DNA of 64,000 nt, taken from Dyella sp. OK004. GTDB taxonomy: Bacteria; Pseudomonadota; Gammaproteobacteria; Xanthomonadales; Rhodanobacteraceae. The stretch spans positions 868,001 to 932,000 of the forward strand of contig NZ_FOZI01000002.1 in the NCBI RefSeq assembly GCF_900114495.1, written 5' to 3'. A model generated the notes under the pieces. The model searched no databases and had not been told where the DNA came from. It was given only the letters and a program-made list of their open reading frames with translations. A program made the position numbers and the translations under genes. How positions within the stretch are numbered: the first letter of the stretch is position 1; the number at the start of each line of letters is the position of its first letter. Positions 46,798 through 57,254 of this stretch are shown here, in pieces.

Positions 46798-47058
46798 ATG
46801 CGCCTCTACCTGCAAACCGCGCCCGCTAACAGCGAAGCGCCACGTTATGTCCAGATCGTGCTGGAGCAGGACCTGCTCGGCGGCTGGACGCTATATCGCG
46901 AATCCGGCGTGCAGGGTGGCAAGGCCACGCTCAAGCGCGAGCAATTCCTGGAGCGCGACGATGCCATCGCCGCTTTCGAGAAAGCGCGCGATGCCCAGAT
47001 CAAGCGCGGCTTCCGCGTGATGTTCAGCCAGGGCCAGGAAGGCCCGTACGGACGTTGA
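46798..47058 (+). CDS. Small WGR-domain protein
   Basis: The 86-residue protein consists almost only of a WGR domain: [20 protein letters not shown], then [21 protein letters not shown] and [16 protein letters not shown] domains bind nucleic-acid ends or partners in PARPs and MolR-like proteins; the stand-alone form is common in this order between aroB and hemE but its job is unknown. One base separates its stop from the hemE ATG. Confidence 0.85.
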   Translation: MRLYLQTAPANSEAPRYVQIVLEQDLLGGWTLYRESGVQGGKATLKREQFLERDDAIAAFEKARDAQIKRGFRVMFSQGQEGPYGR

Positions 47059-47059
47059 A

Positions 47060-48130
47060 ATGACCGATGTTTTGAAAAACGACCGCTTCCTGCGCGCACT
47101 GCGCCGGGAGCCGACCGACACCACCCCGATCTGGGTCATGCGCCAGGCCGGCCGCTATCTGCCGGAATACCGCGCCACCCGCGCGCGCGCTGGCAGCTTC
47201 ATGGCGCTGGCGCAGAACCCCGAGCTGGCCTGCGAAGTCACCTTGCAGCCGCTGGAACGCTTCGAGCTGGACGCGGCGATCCTGTTCTCCGACATCCTCA
47301 CCATTCCTGACGCCATGGGTCTGGGCCTCAGCTTTGCCCACGGCGAGGGCCCGCAGTTCGCCCATCCGGTGCGCAACAAGGCCGACATCGACAAGCTCGG
47401 CGTGCCTGATATGGAAGGCGAGCTGCGCTATGTGATGGATGCCGTGCGCCTGATCCGTCGCGAGTTGCACGGCCGCGTGCCGCTGATCGGTTTCTCCGGC
47501 AGTCCGTGGACGCTGGCCTGCTACATGGTGGAAGGCCAGGGCTCGCGTGACTTCGCCACGCTGAAAGCCATGTGCTGGAACGAGCCCAAGCTCGCCCACC
47601 AGCTGCTCGACACGCTGGCGCAATCCGTCGCCGCTTACCTCATCGCCCAGGCCGCCGCCGGTGCGCAGGCGCTGATGGTGTTCGACACCTGGGGCGGTCT
47701 GCTCGGCCTGGCCGCATTCCGCGAGTTCTCGCTGCGCTATATGGCCAGGGTGGTCGAAGCACTGAAGGCCGACCCGCAGGCGCGCGAACTGCCAGTGATC
47801 CTGTTCTCCAAAGGTGCCGGCCGGCACCTTGCCACCATGGCCGACACCGGCTGTGCTGCCCTCGGTGTGGACTGGACCATCGACCTCGACGACGCCCGCC
47901 AGGCGGTCGCGGGCCGCGTTGCCTTGCAGGGTAATCTCGACCCCGCAGTGCTGCGCTCGAATCCCGACACCATTCGCCGCGAAGCGCGTGCCGTGCTGGA
48001 CAGCTACGGCAACCATCCCGGCCACGTATTCAACCTCGGCCACGGCATCACGCCGGAAGTCGATCCGGAACACGTGAAGGTGTTGGTGGACGAGGTGCAC
48101 GCCTACGGGCGCACGTTGCGCAAAAACTGA
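47060..48130 (+). CDS. hemE: Uroporphyrinogen decarboxylase
   Basis: The 356-residue heme-pathway enzyme removes four carboxyls from uroporphyrinogen III. The signatures [18 protein letters not shown] and [19 protein letters not shown] are present, and Asp in [13 protein letters not shown] is the conserved catalytic acid. It begins one base after the WGR gene. Confidence 0.96.
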   Translation: MTDVLKNDRFLRALRREPTDTTPIWVMRQAGRYLPEYRATRARAGSFMALAQNPELACEVTLQPLERFELDAAILFSDILTIPDAMGLGLSFAHGEGPQFAHPVRNKADIDKLGVPDMEGELRYVMDAVRLIRRELHGRVPLIGFSGSPWTLACYMVEGQGSRDFATLKAMCWNEPKLAHQLLDTLAQSVAAYLIAQAAAGAQALMVFDTWGGLLGLAAFREFSLRYMARVVEALKADPQARELPVILFSKGAGRHLATMADTGCAALGVDWTIDLDDARQAVAGRVALQGNLDPAVLRSNPDTIRREARAVLDSYGNHPGHVFNLGHGITPEVDPEHVKVLVDEVHAYGRTLRKN

Positions 48131-48185
48131 AAGCGGGTAGCGCGCCTCGATATCGAACTACTGCCTTAGCCACGACGATCGAGGT

Positions 48186-48635
48186 ATGACCATGCGCCGC
48201 AACCGCTCCATACCCGCAAGCACCATCATTCCGGTACTTGGCTATGCCGACGTTACACAGGCAGCCGAATGGTTGTGCAAAGCCTTCGGCTTCCGCGAAC
48301 GGCTACGCATCGCCGACCACCGTATCCAGCTGCTCTACGGCGACGGCGCCATCGTGATCACCGACGCCGGCCCCGAGCGCTCCACGCAGGCGACGTATTC
48401 GGTCATGGTCCGCGTCACCAACGCTGATGCACATTTCGCACAAGCCCAGGCTGCGGGCGCCAAAGTCCTCGGACCACCCGTGAGTCATCCCTACGGCGAA
48501 CGCCAGTATTCGGCCGTCGACCCCGGCGGGCATGTCTGGACCTTTTCCGAAAGCATCGACGATGTCGATCCAGCAAGCTGGGGCGGCGAGTGGGTGGCAT
48601 CTGCCCAGGACACGGATTCGACAACACCGGACTGA
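48186..48635 (+). CDS. VOC/glyoxalase-fold protein
   Basis: The 149-residue protein has one vicinal-oxygen-chelate module: IIPVLGYADVTQAAEWLCKAFGF at the N-terminus, a central TYSVMVRVTNADAHFAQAQAAGAKV and YSAVDPGGHVWTFSES at the end, the last with the metal-site Glu. Related proteins are glyoxalase or antibiotic-resistance-like; the substrate is unknown. The start could be either ATG at 48186 or 48192. Confidence 0.85.
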   Translation: MTMRRNRSIPASTIIPVLGYADVTQAAEWLCKAFGFRERLRIADHRIQLLYGDGAIVITDAGPERSTQATYSVMVRVTNADAHFAQAQAAGAKVLGPPVSHPYGERQYSAVDPGGHVWTFSESIDDVDPASWGGEWVASAQDTDSTTPD

Positions 48636-48682
48636 GTGCCGGATGATCCTCCTGCCCGACAGGGGGCTTGGGGAGTCACATC

Positions 48683-49366
48683 ATGGAATACACGTACCGC
48701 AGCCTGGACTCGCGGACGACGTGGCTGTGCCGACTGCTTTACATGCTAGCCGCCATGGACGTCGTCTCGCTGTTCGGCAATCACTATCAGCGCACGGTGC
48801 TGCGCCGGGTGGCCTATATGACGGCCGACAATGCCGAGGCCATCCAGGCTCAGGCGGCCAGCAGCGACTTCTGGACCCGGCTGATCGCAATCCCACCGGT
48901 GGGCCTGCTTCTGGTGGTCTATGTGCTGGCCGGCATGTGGATCCACCGCGCCGCCGCCAATACGCGCGCGCTGGGCGCGAGCGGACTGTCCTTCACTCCA
49001 GGCTGGGCGGTGGGCTGGCACTTCATTCCCTTCGCGAACCTGGTCAAGCCCTATCAGGCCATGAGCGAAATCTGGCGCGCCAGCGCCGACCCCTATGACT
49101 GGGACCGCACGACGGCGCCGCGCGAACTGCCCCTGTGGTGGGGCCTGTGGCTCGCCACCTGCTTCATCGGCAACGCCATGCTGCGGCTGAGCCTGCATGC
49201 CGAGAAGGTCGACGAACTGCTCACCGTCAACACCTTGAGCATCGCGTCGGATCTGGTCAGCCTGCCGTTGAACCTGCTGTTCGCCCACATCCTGATCCGC
49301 ATCGCCGACATGCAGGCCTCGCAGCCCGACCCCGCCGAGGCGCCGGGCCTCGCCGCGACGGCCTGA
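48683..49366 (+). CDS. DUF4328 membrane protein
   Basis: The 227-residue inner-membrane protein has about four hydrophobic segments (for example IPPVGLLLVVYVLAGMWI and LWWGLWLATCFIGNAML). The DUF4328 hallmark is ANTRALGASGLSFTPGWAVG followed by WHFIPFANLVKPYQAMSEIW. Role unknown. The ATG at 48683 follows GGGGAG; an earlier in-frame start at 48668 lacks this. Confidence 0.85.
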   Translation: MEYTYRSLDSRTTWLCRLLYMLAAMDVVSLFGNHYQRTVLRRVAYMTADNAEAIQAQAASSDFWTRLIAIPPVGLLLVVYVLAGMWIHRAAANTRALGASGLSFTPGWAVGWHFIPFANLVKPYQAMSEIWRASADPYDWDRTTAPRELPLWWGLWLATCFIGNAMLRLSLHAEKVDELLTVNTLSIASDLVSLPLNLLFAHILIRIADMQASQPDPAEAPGLAATA

Positions 49367-49482
49367 GCGCTCGCGCCGGGCGGGGCTCCGCCCGGCTTTC
49401 CGGGGTGCAATCGGCGTGCCGCACCCCCATCTACGCTGATGGGCGCGGCCGGCCGCGTTTTGGCAGCCCCGGCCCCGCCCCG

Positions 49483-49488
49483 TACAAT
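49483..49488 (+). promoter_or_regulatory. Putative -10 box TACAAT of valS
   Basis: TACAAT lies 56 bases before the chosen valS ATG, giving a leader of about 50 bases. The upstream sequence is GC-rich and no -35 box is evident. Confidence 0.45.
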
Positions 49489-49544
49489 CGTCTCCTTTGA
49501 ATGCCCACCCGCGCCCCTTCCTGGCGCGCAATGACGAGCCCCCG

Positions 49545-52373
49545 ATGGACAAGAGTTTCGAGCCCCAACAGATCGAGTCGAAGTGGTACGCACGCTGGGA
49601 GGCCAGCGGCGACTTTCAGCCGTCGGGGCATGGCGAGCCGTACTGCATCCTGCTGCCACCGCCGAACGTCACCGGCACCTTGCATATGGGTCACGCCTTC
49701 CAGCAGACGGTGATGGACATGCTGATCCGCTACCAGCGCATGCGCGGCATGAACACGCTGTGGCAGGTGGGCACCGATCACGCCGGCATCGCCACGCAGA
49801 AGATCGTGGAGAACCAGCTCGCCGCCGAAGGCAAAACGCGCCACGACCTGGGCCGCGAGCCGTTCGTCGAGCGTGTGTGGCAGTGGAAGGAAGAATCCGG
49901 CTCCACCATCACCAACCAAATGCGCCGCCTCGGCGTCGCCGCCGACTGGTCGCGCGAGCGCTTCACCATGGACGAGGGTCTCTCGCTCGCGGTGCGCAAG
50001 GTGTTTGTGGAGTGGTATCGCGCCGGCCTGATCTATCGCGGCAACCGCCTGGTGAACTGGGACCCGGTGCTGGGTACGGCCGTGTCGGATCTCGAAGTGA
50101 ACAACGTCGAGCGCGATGGCCATATGTGGTCGATCCGCTATCCGGTGACGGGCAGTGACGAGAGTGTCGTGGTCGCCACCACGCGTCCGGAAACCATGCT
50201 GGGCGACGTCGCCGTCGCCGTGCATCCGGATGACGAGCGCTACCAGCACCTGATCGGCAAGATGCTTACCTTGCCGTTGAGCGGCCGCCAGATTCCAGTG
50301 ATCGCCGACGACTATGTCGACAAAGACTTCGGCACCGGCTGCGTGAAGATCACACCCGCGCACGACTTCAACGACTACGCCATCGGCCAGCGCCATGGCC
50401 TGACGCCGATCGAGATTTTCACGCTCGAAGCCAAGGTCAATGGCAACGCACCGGCCAAGTATCAGGGCATGGATCGCTACGAAGCGCGCAAGGTCGTGCT
50501 TGCCGATCTTGAGGCCCAGGGCCTGCTGGTCGAAACCAAGCCGCACAAGCTGCAGGTGCCGGTGAGCCAGCGTTCCGACGCGGTGATCGAGCCGATGCTG
50601 ACCGATCAGTGGTTCGTCGATCTCACTTCGGACGTCCAGAAGGATGGCCGCCCCGGTGGCCGCAAAGCGATCACCGAACCCGCGCTCGATGCCGTGCGCT
50701 CGGGTGAGGTCAAGTTCGTGCCGGAAAACTGGAGCACCACCTACACGCAATGGCTCGACAACATCCAGGACTGGTGCATCAGCCGCCAGCTGTGGTGGGG
50801 CCATCGCATCCCGGCGTGGTACGACGAAGCGGGCAACATCTTCGTCGGCGAAGACGAGGCTGATGCGCGCAAGCACGCCACCGTCATGCCGGTCGGCGCG
50901 CTCAAGCAGGATGATGACGTGCTGGACACCTGGTTCAGCTCGGCGCTGTGGCCGTTCTCCACGCTCGGCTGGCCGGCCAACGGTCCAGTGAAGAACGAGC
51001 GCGGCGAGATCGTCGCCAACTGGGAGACCGACAAAATCTTCCTGCCCAGCGCCGTGCTGGTGACTGGCTTCGACATCATCTTCTTCTGGGTCGCGCGCAT
51101 GGTGATGGCGACCAAATACTTCACCGGTAAAGTGCCGTTCCGCGAGGTCTACATCAACGCCATCGTGCGCGATGCTGAAGGCCAGAAAATGTCCAAGTCC
51201 AAGGGCAATACCCTGGACCCGCTGGACCTGATCGACGGTATCGAGCTGGAGCCGCTGGTGGAGAAGTCCACCAAGTCGCTGCTGATTCCACAGGTGCGCG
51301 AGAAAGTCGAAAAGCGCATCCGCAAGGATTACCCGACCGGCATTCCCGCCATCGGCACCGACGCGCTGCGCTTCACCTTCGCCGCGCTGGCCAGCTACAG
51401 CCGCACCATCAACTTCGACATCAAGCGCGCCGAAGGTTACAAGGCGTTCTGCAACAAGCTATGGAACGCCGCACGCTTCGTGCTGATGAATCTGCCCGAA
51501 GGCGAGCTGCCGCCCGCGCCCGCCGCACCGGCGACCGAAGCGGAACGCTGGATCCTCACCCACCTCAAGCAGACCCTGGTCGAGGTGGAACAGCACTTCG
51601 TCACTTACCGCTTCGACCTGCTCGCACAGGCGCTGTACGAATTCACCTGGAACGAGTTCTGCGACTGGTTCCTCGAACTGTCGAAGCCCGCGTTGAATGG
51701 CGACGATGCAACGGCCGCCGCATCGACCCGCCACACCTTGCTGGTGGTACTCGAAACGGTGCTGCGCGCACTGCATCCCATCGTGCCCTTCATCACCGAA
51801 GAAATCTGGCAGTCGGTTGCACCCAAACTCGGCATCAAGGCCGAAGGCGTCTTGCAGCGCCCGTGGCCGAAGGCGAGCGACATCCCCACCGACGAAGCCG
51901 CCACTGCCGAAATCGAATGGTTCAAGAACGTGCTCAGCGGCATCCGCCGCATCCGCGCCGAAATGAACATTCCCCCCGGCAAAACCATCCCCCTGCTACT
52001 CGCCGACGGCGACGCCACCGATCGCTCACGCTCCGCCAAATTCGCTGCACAAATCAGCTTCCTCGCCCGCGTGGAAGTACCGCAGTGGATCACCTCCGGC
52101 GCCGATGAACCTGCCGCAGCCGCAGCCATCGTCGGCTCCATGCGCGTACTGATTCCACTCGCCGGCCTCATCGACCTCAGCGCCGAAAAGACACGCCTCG
52201 CCAAGGAAATCGGCCGCATCGAAAGCGAGATCAAGAAATGCGAAGGCAAACTCGGCAACGCCAACTTCGTCGCCAACGCACCCGCTGAAGTCGTGGCACA
52301 GGAACGTCAGCGCATCACCGACTGGGGCGTGCAGCTCAACGCGTTGCGCGAGCAGACGCAGAAGCTCGGCTGA
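49545..52373 (+). CDS. valS: Valyl-tRNA synthetase
   Basis: The 942-residue class I synthetase has a HIGH-like motif [13 protein letters not shown] (38-50), the editing CP1 domain ([10 protein letters not shown]), KMSKS in [10 protein letters not shown] and a C-terminal coiled coil ([17 protein letters not shown]). Length fits the family (about 950). The ATG at 49545 ([10 protein letters not shown]) starts as in relatives; upstream in-frame starts at 49497 (TTG) are unlikely. Confidence 0.96.
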   Translation: MDKSFEPQQIESKWYARWEASGDFQPSGHGEPYCILLPPPNVTGTLHMGHAFQQTVMDMLIRYQRMRGMNTLWQVGTDHAGIATQKIVENQLAAEGKTRHDLGREPFVERVWQWKEESGSTITNQMRRLGVAADWSRERFTMDEGLSLAVRKVFVEWYRAGLIYRGNRLVNWDPVLGTAVSDLEVNNVERDGHMWSIRYPVTGSDESVVVATTRPETMLGDVAVAVHPDDERYQHLIGKMLTLPLSGRQIPVIADDYVDKDFGTGCVKITPAHDFNDYAIGQRHGLTPIEIFTLEAKVNGNAPAKYQGMDRYEARKVVLADLEAQGLLVETKPHKLQVPVSQRSDAVIEPMLTDQWFVDLTSDVQKDGRPGGRKAITEPALDAVRSGEVKFVPENWSTTYTQWLDNIQDWCISRQLWWGHRIPAWYDEAGNIFVGEDEADARKHATVMPVGALKQDDDVLDTWFSSALWPFSTLGWPANGPVKNERGEIVANWETDKIFLPSAVLVTGFDIIFFWVARMVMATKYFTGKVPFREVYINAIVRDAEGQKMSKSKGNTLDPLDLIDGIELEPLVEKSTKSLLIPQVREKVEKRIRKDYPTGIPAIGTDALRFTFAALASYSRTINFDIKRAEGYKAFCNKLWNAARFVLMNLPEGELPPAPAAPATEAERWILTHLKQTLVEVEQHFVTYRFDLLAQALYEFTWNEFCDWFLELSKPALNGDDATAAASTRHTLLVVLETVLRALHPIVPFITEEIWQSVAPKLGIKAEGVLQRPWPKASDIPTDEAATAEIEWFKNVLSGIRRIRAEMNIPPGKTIPLLLADGDATDRSRSAKFAAQISFLARVEVPQWITSGADEPAAAAAIVGSMRVLIPLAGLIDLSAEKTRLAKEIGRIESEIKKCEGKLGNANFVANAPAEVVAQERQRITDWGVQLNALREQTQKLG

Positions 52374-52427
52374 GTTGATGGCGGGTTGAGGTGCGCGAGC
52401 AGCTCAACCCGCCAATAGCAACACGAT

Positions 52428-52790
52428 CCCGAGCACCCATCACCCCTCCCCAACCCTCCCCTGCAAGCAGGGGAGGGAGAAGTGCTGTGCCAGGCGATGC
52501 GGGGGCGAACTCATGACTGCTCTTTGCAGCAGTGAGGTCTGGACAAAAGGGTTCGGAAGAAAACCATCCCGAAGCCTGACACTGGAAAAGGCGCAGCTAC
52601 AAAGCACACCGCCTGCTCTCAGGCCATTTCTCTTTGGTTACTTTCTCTTTGGAACAGCAAAGAGAAAGTGACTCGGACCGCGGCAGCGGTTCGAAAGCCC
52701 GCGGCAGGCGAGCCAGCGCACGCAGAGGCTAAAACCGAGCGATAACGCCACTGGATTCCGGCCTGCGCCGGAATGACGAAGTGGAGACGG
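52428..52790 (+). repeat. Composite palindromic repeat, copy D (short-loop form)
   Basis: In the same orientation and order as copy A: CCCTCCCCTGCAAGCAGGGGAGGG palindrome, TGACACTGGAAA block, hairpin GGTTACTTTCTCTTT (52636-52650), 8-base loop, AAAGAGAAAGTGAC (52659-52672), GGACCGCGGCAGCGGTTCG, GCCGGAATGACGAAG. It fills the 500-base gap between the converging valS and rimI; no gene was seen. Confidence 0.9.
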
Positions 52791-52873
52791 TGTCGCAAGG
52801 GCCGAACCCTCACCCCGACTACCTCTCCTACAGGGACAACCTTCGGATCACCAAAGCGAAAAGGAGCAACACG

Positions 52874-53344
52874 CTAAGACGCCACCAAATCCAACGCCAT
52901 CACAATCGCATCCTCCCTACCCTGCCTCGCCGGATAGTAATTAGGCCGCCGACCAATCTCCGCAAACCCCGCCGACTGATAAAGCGTCTGCGCCACCGGA
53001 TTAGAAGGCCGCACCTCCAGAAACACCCGCTGCGCACCATTCCAGCGCGCCACATCCAGCAAACGCTTCAGCAGATGCCGCCCCAGGCCCAGCCCGCGAT
53101 AAGCCTGCCCGATGCAAAGGTTGAGCACATGCGCTTCACCGGCCGCGACGGACAACACACCGTAACCGGCCATCTCGCCCTCGACCCATAACACCCAGCA
53201 CGGATGCCCCGCCTTCAGGCAATCGCTGAAGATGCCTTCGCTCCACGGAAAGTCGTAAGAAGCACCCTCCAGCGCGGCGACTCCGGGTAGATCGTCCCGC
53301 CGCATCGCGCGGACTTCCGCATGGGGCCGGGCGACGGCGACCAT
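52874..53344 (-). CDS. rimI: Ribosomal-protein alanine acetyltransferase RimI
   Basis: The 156-residue GNAT protein acetylates the N-terminus of ribosomal protein S18 in E. coli. The acetyl-CoA loop appears as IGQAYRGLGLGRHLLKRLL and the C-terminal substrate region as NPVAQTLYQSAGFAEIGRRPNYY. The ATG at 53344 lies four bases after the upstream stop; the ATG at 53305 is an alternative. It sits directly after the HolD-like gene. Confidence 0.93.
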   Translation of the reverse strand: MVAVARPHAEVRAMRRDDLPGVAALEGASYDFPWSEGIFSDCLKAGHPCWVLWVEGEMAGYGVLSVAAGEAHVLNLCIGQAYRGLGLGRHLLKRLLDVARWNGAQRVFLEVRPSNPVAQTLYQSAGFAEIGRRPNYYPARQGREDAIVMALDLVAS

Positions 53345-53348
53345 CGGC

Positions 53349-53840
53349 TCAGGCCCCGGATTGCGCCAGCGCGCGGCGCAGGTTGCGCAAGGCTTGCCAC
53401 AGGCGCCGCTTGCCCGCGGCGGAGGCATGCACGCCGGCCGGCTCGTCGGCCAGCACGATATGCGCCTGGTTGAGCGTGGCCGCCGGCAGCTCGCGGCCCA
53501 AGGCATGCGCCTGTGCTTCGCCGAAGACCAGATAAGCACGTGCCACTGGCGCCGCGGACAACTGACCGTCGCGCACTTCGATGCGCGCGGCACGCGCCAG
53601 CGCGGGGCCGAAGGCATGCAAAGCTCGCCCCAGCAGATCGAGTGCCTTGGTGTCGCAACCTGCGGGCAGCAATACGACGCAATCGCCCACCTGCGCCTCG
53701 GGCATCGGCGCCGTCACCGCAAGCGTGTCATTGGTACGCGACGAAGCGGCGGCGCGCTGCACCCATGGCATCACGCCGAGGGCGCGCAGCACCCGCGTGC
53801 GATGTGATGGGCTGGCAGACAGGTGAGCCACTGCGCTCAT
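53349..53840 (-). CDS. Candidate DNA polymerase III psi subunit (HolD-like)
   Basis: The 163-residue protein is unannotated by motif but is at the holD position immediately upstream of rimI. Its N-terminus RVLRALGVMPWVQR has the same pattern as the E. coli HolD opening LQQLGITQWSLRR, which contacts the chi subunit. The C-terminal helix ending SAAGKRRLWQALRNLRRAL resembles the E. coli NPTARAALWQQI helix. Psi subunits are very divergent. The ATG overlaps the pssA stop and the stop precedes rimI by four bases. Inference from locus and pattern; structure search would decide. Confidence 0.6.
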   Translation of the reverse strand: MSAVAHLSASPSHRTRVLRALGVMPWVQRAAASSRTNDTLAVTAPMPEAQVGDCVVLLPAGCDTKALDLLGRALHAFGPALARAARIEVRDGQLSAAPVARAYLVFGEAQAHALGRELPAATLNQAHIVLADEPAGVHASAAGKRRLWQALRNLRRALAQSGA

Positions 53841-54613
53841 GCCGCTCCGCGGCGGCGGCGATGGGTGGCGCGGCCCCACAGCGTCATGGCGGGACCGGAC
53901 AACAGATACAGCGTGAACACCACGAACAACACGCGCGGCGGATCCACGAAGAACGGAATCAGGATCAGCAGACCCACGATGATCCACAGAAACGGCACGC
54001 GGTCGCGGTCACCCATCGGCAGCGACTTGAAGCTGAAGTAGCGGAAGCGGCTGACCATCAGCAGGCCCACGATCACCGCCAGGAACGGGGTGAAGAAGCA
54101 CACCTCTTCGCCGACCACGCCGAACTTGTCCATGCTCCACACGAACGACATGCACACCGCCGCCGCAGCAGGACTGGCCAAGCCCTGGAAGTAGCGCTTG
54201 TCGATCACACCGACCTGGGTATTGAAGCGCGCCAGGCGCAGCGCAGCGCAGGCGGCATAGATAAAGGCGGCGGCCCAGCCGATCTTGCCCCACAGCGGAC
54301 CATAGTTTTTCAACGCCGACAGCGACCAGGTGTACATCACAAGCGATGGCGCCAGGCCGAAACTGACCAGGTCGGACAACGAGTCGTACTGCACGCCGAA
54401 TTCGCTCTGCGTACCGGTGGCGCGCGCCACGCGGCCGTCCATACCGTCCAGCAGGCCCGCCACGAACACCGCGATGGCCGCGTCGCTGTAGCTGCCGCCA
54501 ATGCTCGCGATAATGGCGTAGAAGCCAGCGAACATGGCGCCGGTGGTGAACAGATTAGGCAGCAGGTAAATGCCCCGATGCCTCGGCGTACGGGCTGGTG
54601 TGCTCTCGCTCAT
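53837..54613 (-). CDS. pssA: CDP-diacylglycerol-serine O-phosphatidyltransferase
   Basis: The 258-residue membrane enzyme makes phosphatidylserine from CDP-diacylglycerol and serine. The CDP-alcohol phosphotransferase motif DG..GR..AR.........G...D...D is complete as DGMDGRVARATGTQSEFGVQ followed by YDSLSD. At least five membrane segments are present (for example LFTTGAMFAGFYAIIASIGG). It is the first gene of the pssA-holD-like-rimI set. Confidence 0.93.
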   Translation of the reverse strand: MSESTPARTPRHRGIYLLPNLFTTGAMFAGFYAIIASIGGSYSDAAIAVFVAGLLDGMDGRVARATGTQSEFGVQYDSLSDLVSFGLAPSLVMYTWSLSALKNYGPLWGKIGWAAAFIYAACAALRLARFNTQVGVIDKRYFQGLASPAAAAVCMSFVWSMDKFGVVGEEVCFFTPFLAVIVGLLMVSRFRYFSFKSLPMGDRDRVPFLWIIVGLLILIPFFVDPPRVLFVVFTLYLLSGPAMTLWGRATHRRRRGAA

Positions 54614-54719
54614 GGATCAATCCGTGACGGAATGCGCGCAGTGTAAACCATCGCTTGAGTCCGGTCCGGCGGGGTGCTAACAAGGGCGCCACCTGTAAAT
54701 CGACCCTCCGGAGAAACCC

Positions 54720-55136
54720 ATGCGTCGTCCGCTGACCGCCGTCGCCCTGCTGCTGCTTGCCCCTTTGGCCATGGCCCAGGCCTACAAGTGGACCGATGCG
54801 AGCGGCACCGTGCACTACGCCGACAGCCCGCCGCCGAAGGGCACCCAGTTCAAGCGCGTCACCACCACCGGCACGGTCGAATCGCCCGTCACCCCGTCGG
54901 AGAAACCCGCCTCTGAACATGCATCGTTGGAGCCGCCCCCGAAGCCGGTCGCCGACACCCCGGAAAACCGCACCAAGCTCTGCACCACCCTGAGGAGCAA
55001 CCTGGATCTGCTGCGTAGCAAGCAGCCGGTGGTGACCCAGGATGGTGGCCAGCAGAAGCTGCTGGACGACACCCAGCGCAAACAGCAGCAAGCCACCGCC
55101 GAAGGCCAGTACAAGCAGTTCTGCCCGAACCAGTAA
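54720..55136 (+). CDS. Exported DUF4124 protein
   Basis: The 138-residue protein starts with a signal peptide (LTAVALLLLAPLAMA) and then the DUF4124 motif QAYKWTDASGTVHYADSPPP. The rest is a Pro/Thr-rich linker and a Gln-rich helix with two Cys (KLCTTL and FCPNQ). Function unknown. The ATG follows CGGAGA. Confidence 0.85.
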   Translation: MRRPLTAVALLLLAPLAMAQAYKWTDASGTVHYADSPPPKGTQFKRVTTTGTVESPVTPSEKPASEHASLEPPPKPVADTPENRTKLCTTLRSNLDLLRSKQPVVTQDGGQQKLLDDTQRKQQQATAEGQYKQFCPNQ

Positions 55137-55144
55137 GCACCCTT

Positions 55145-55205
55145 GTAGGACCGCACCCTATGCGCGACCGGCTCACGCTGCGTCGCCCACAGGGTGGGCT
55201 CCTGC
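55145..55205. repeat. GTAG-type repeat, degenerate
   Basis: It begins GTAGGACC and ends GGGCTCCTGC with CGCACCC...GGGTG inside, matching the family at 6630, 18972 and 59523 but with several mismatches. It lies between the DUF4124 gene and the proS promoter. Confidence 0.7.
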
Positions 55206-55238
55206 AGTTTTAGGGCAGAGACGGCGCGAAGCCCCGCT

Positions 55239-55244
55239 ATAATC
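55239..55244 (+). promoter_or_regulatory. Consensus -10 box TATAAT of proS
   Basis: A perfect TATAAT lies 30 bases before the proS ATG. The -35 region near 55216-55221 is not consensus. Confidence 0.6.
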
Positions 55245-55274
55245 GGCTTCTTTATCACGCCGGAATGCCCCCGC

Positions 55275-56972
55275 ATGCGCCTCAGCCAGTTCCACTTGGC
55301 CACCGTCAAGGAAGTGCCCGCCGACGCCGAGATCGCCAGCCATCGCCTGATGCTGCGCGCCGGCATGATCCGCAAGCTCGCCTCCGGCCTGTACACCTGG
55401 TCACCGCTGGGCCTGCGCGTACTGCGCAAAGTGGAAAAAGTGGTGCGCGAGGAAATGGACCGCGCCGGCGCCGTCGAAATGCTGATGCCGACCATCCAGC
55501 CCAAGGAGCTGTGGGAGGAAAGCGGCCGCTGGGCCAAGTTCGGCCCGCAGTTGCTGAAGATCAAGGATCGCAAGGAGCAGGAGTTCTGCTACGCGCCCAC
55601 CGCCGAGGAAGTGGTCACCGACTTCGCGCGCAATGAGCTGAAGAGCTACAAGCAGCTGCCGGTCAACTTCTATCAGATCCAGACCAAGTTCCGCGACGAA
55701 ATCCGCCCGCGTTTCGGCGTGATGCGCGCGCGCGAATTCCTGATGAAGGACGCCTACTCCTTCCACCTCAGCCAGGAATCGCTGCAGGAAACCTACGACG
55801 CGATGTACCAGGCGTACTCGCGCATCTTCACCCGCCTGGGCCTGAAGTTCCGCGCGGTGCAGGCCGACACCGGCGCCATCGGCGGCAACGCCAGCCACGA
55901 GTTCCAGGTACTGGCCGACTCGGGCGAAGACGCTCTCATCTTTTCTGACGGCTCCGACTACGCGGCCAATATCGAAAAAGCCGAGGCGCTGGCGCCGACC
56001 GCCAGCCGTCCGGCTCCCGCGGCAGAACTCAAGCGCATCGACACGCCCACGCAGAAGACCATCGAAGAGGTGGCCGCCTTCCTTAAAGTGTCGCCGCAGC
56101 AGTGCGTGAAGACCATCCTGGTCCAGGGCAGCAAGGGCCTGGTGGCGCTATGCGTGCGCGGCGACCATGAGGTCAACGAGGTGAAGGCCGGCAAGCTGGC
56201 CGAGCTGCCGGGTGCGTCCGCGCTCGCCAGCGAGGCCGAGATCCTCGCCGTCACCGGCACCCGCCCCGGTTTTATCGGCCCGGCCGGCCTGCCGGCAGAG
56301 ATCCCGGTGATCGTGGACCGCGACGCGGCCGTGCTGTCCGACTTTGTCTGCGGCGGCAACCAGGACGGTACCCACTACGCCGGCGCCAATTGGGAGCGCG
56401 ACGCACGCGTCACCCGCGTCGAAGACATCCGCAAGGTCGTCGCTGGCGATCGCTCGCCGGATGGCAAGGGCACCCTGCAAATCGCGCGCGGCATCGAAGT
56501 GGGCCACGTGTTCCAGCTGGGTAACAAATATGCCGAAGCGCTCGATGCCACCGTGCTCGACGAGCAGGGCAAGAAGCAGGTGATGCAGATGGGCTGCTAC
56601 GGCATCGGCGTCAGCCGCATTGTTGCCGCCGCCATCGAGCAGCGGCACGACGAGGCCGGTGTGATCTGGCCGGAGCCGATGGCGCCGTGGCGCATCGCCG
56701 TGTGCGTGATCAACCCGAAGAACGCGCCGGAGGTCACGCAGGCGGCCGACTCGCTGTACCAGCAGCTCAGCGAACGCGGCATCGAGGCCGTGCTGGACGA
56801 TCGCGGCCTGCGGCCGGGCGCAATGTTCGCCGATATGGAGCTGATCGGCATTCCGCATCGCGTGGTGGTGAGCGAGCGCGGCTTGGCCGCCGGCACTCTG
56901 GAATATCGCGCGCGCCATGAAGCGGAAAGCCGTGCCATCGGCACCGACGAGCTATTTGCCCTGCTCGGCTGA
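55275..56972 (+). CDS. proS: Prolyl-tRNA synthetase
   Basis: The 565-residue class II synthetase is of the bacterial type with an insertion editing domain (about 230-400, with [20 protein letters not shown] and [16 protein letters not shown]). Motif 2 is [20 protein letters not shown]; motif 3 is [11 protein letters not shown]. The ATG at 55275 ([13 protein letters not shown]) is the family start; the in-frame frame from 55194 crosses the promoter. A strong terminator follows. Confidence 0.96.
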   Translation: MRLSQFHLATVKEVPADAEIASHRLMLRAGMIRKLASGLYTWSPLGLRVLRKVEKVVREEMDRAGAVEMLMPTIQPKELWEESGRWAKFGPQLLKIKDRKEQEFCYAPTAEEVVTDFARNELKSYKQLPVNFYQIQTKFRDEIRPRFGVMRAREFLMKDAYSFHLSQESLQETYDAMYQAYSRIFTRLGLKFRAVQADTGAIGGNASHEFQVLADSGEDALIFSDGSDYAANIEKAEALAPTASRPAPAAELKRIDTPTQKTIEEVAAFLKVSPQQCVKTILVQGSKGLVALCVRGDHEVNEVKAGKLAELPGASALASEAEILAVTGTRPGFIGPAGLPAEIPVIVDRDAAVLSDFVCGGNQDGTHYAGANWERDARVTRVEDIRKVVAGDRSPDGKGTLQIARGIEVGHVFQLGNKYAEALDATVLDEQGKKQVMQMGCYGIGVSRIVAAAIEQRHDEAGVIWPEPMAPWRIAVCVINPKNAPEVTQAADSLYQQLSERGIEAVLDDRGLRPGAMFADMELIGIPHRVVVSERGLAAGTLEYRARHEAESRAIGTDELFALLG

Positions 56973-56992
56973 GCCGGCTGAAAACCGCCATT

Positions 56993-57021
56993 GAAAACGG
57001 CCGCATGTCGCGGCCGTTTTC
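56993..57021 (+). terminator. Rho-independent terminator of proS
   Basis: GAAAACGGCCGC (56993-57004) pairs perfectly with GCGGCCGTTTTC (57010-57021) around ATGTC, with T residues in the 3' arm. Confidence 0.85.
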
Positions 57022-57254
57022 ATATTCGGCGCCTTTAGCATTGGCATTGAATTTTCCGAAATAATCCCGGTCAATAAACTCTTGCGAAAGCGCCTCGCAA
57101 GCCGGCCGACATTAGCCGCCTGATAATCCCAATGAACCCGCGCTTTGCAATTGGTGAAAGGATCGTACAGAATCAAACAGGCAACCCAACGTGTTTGGTT
57201 TCACCTAAAACAACAAATGCCTGCTAATGGCTCATTGTCATCCCGGGAGCAAAT

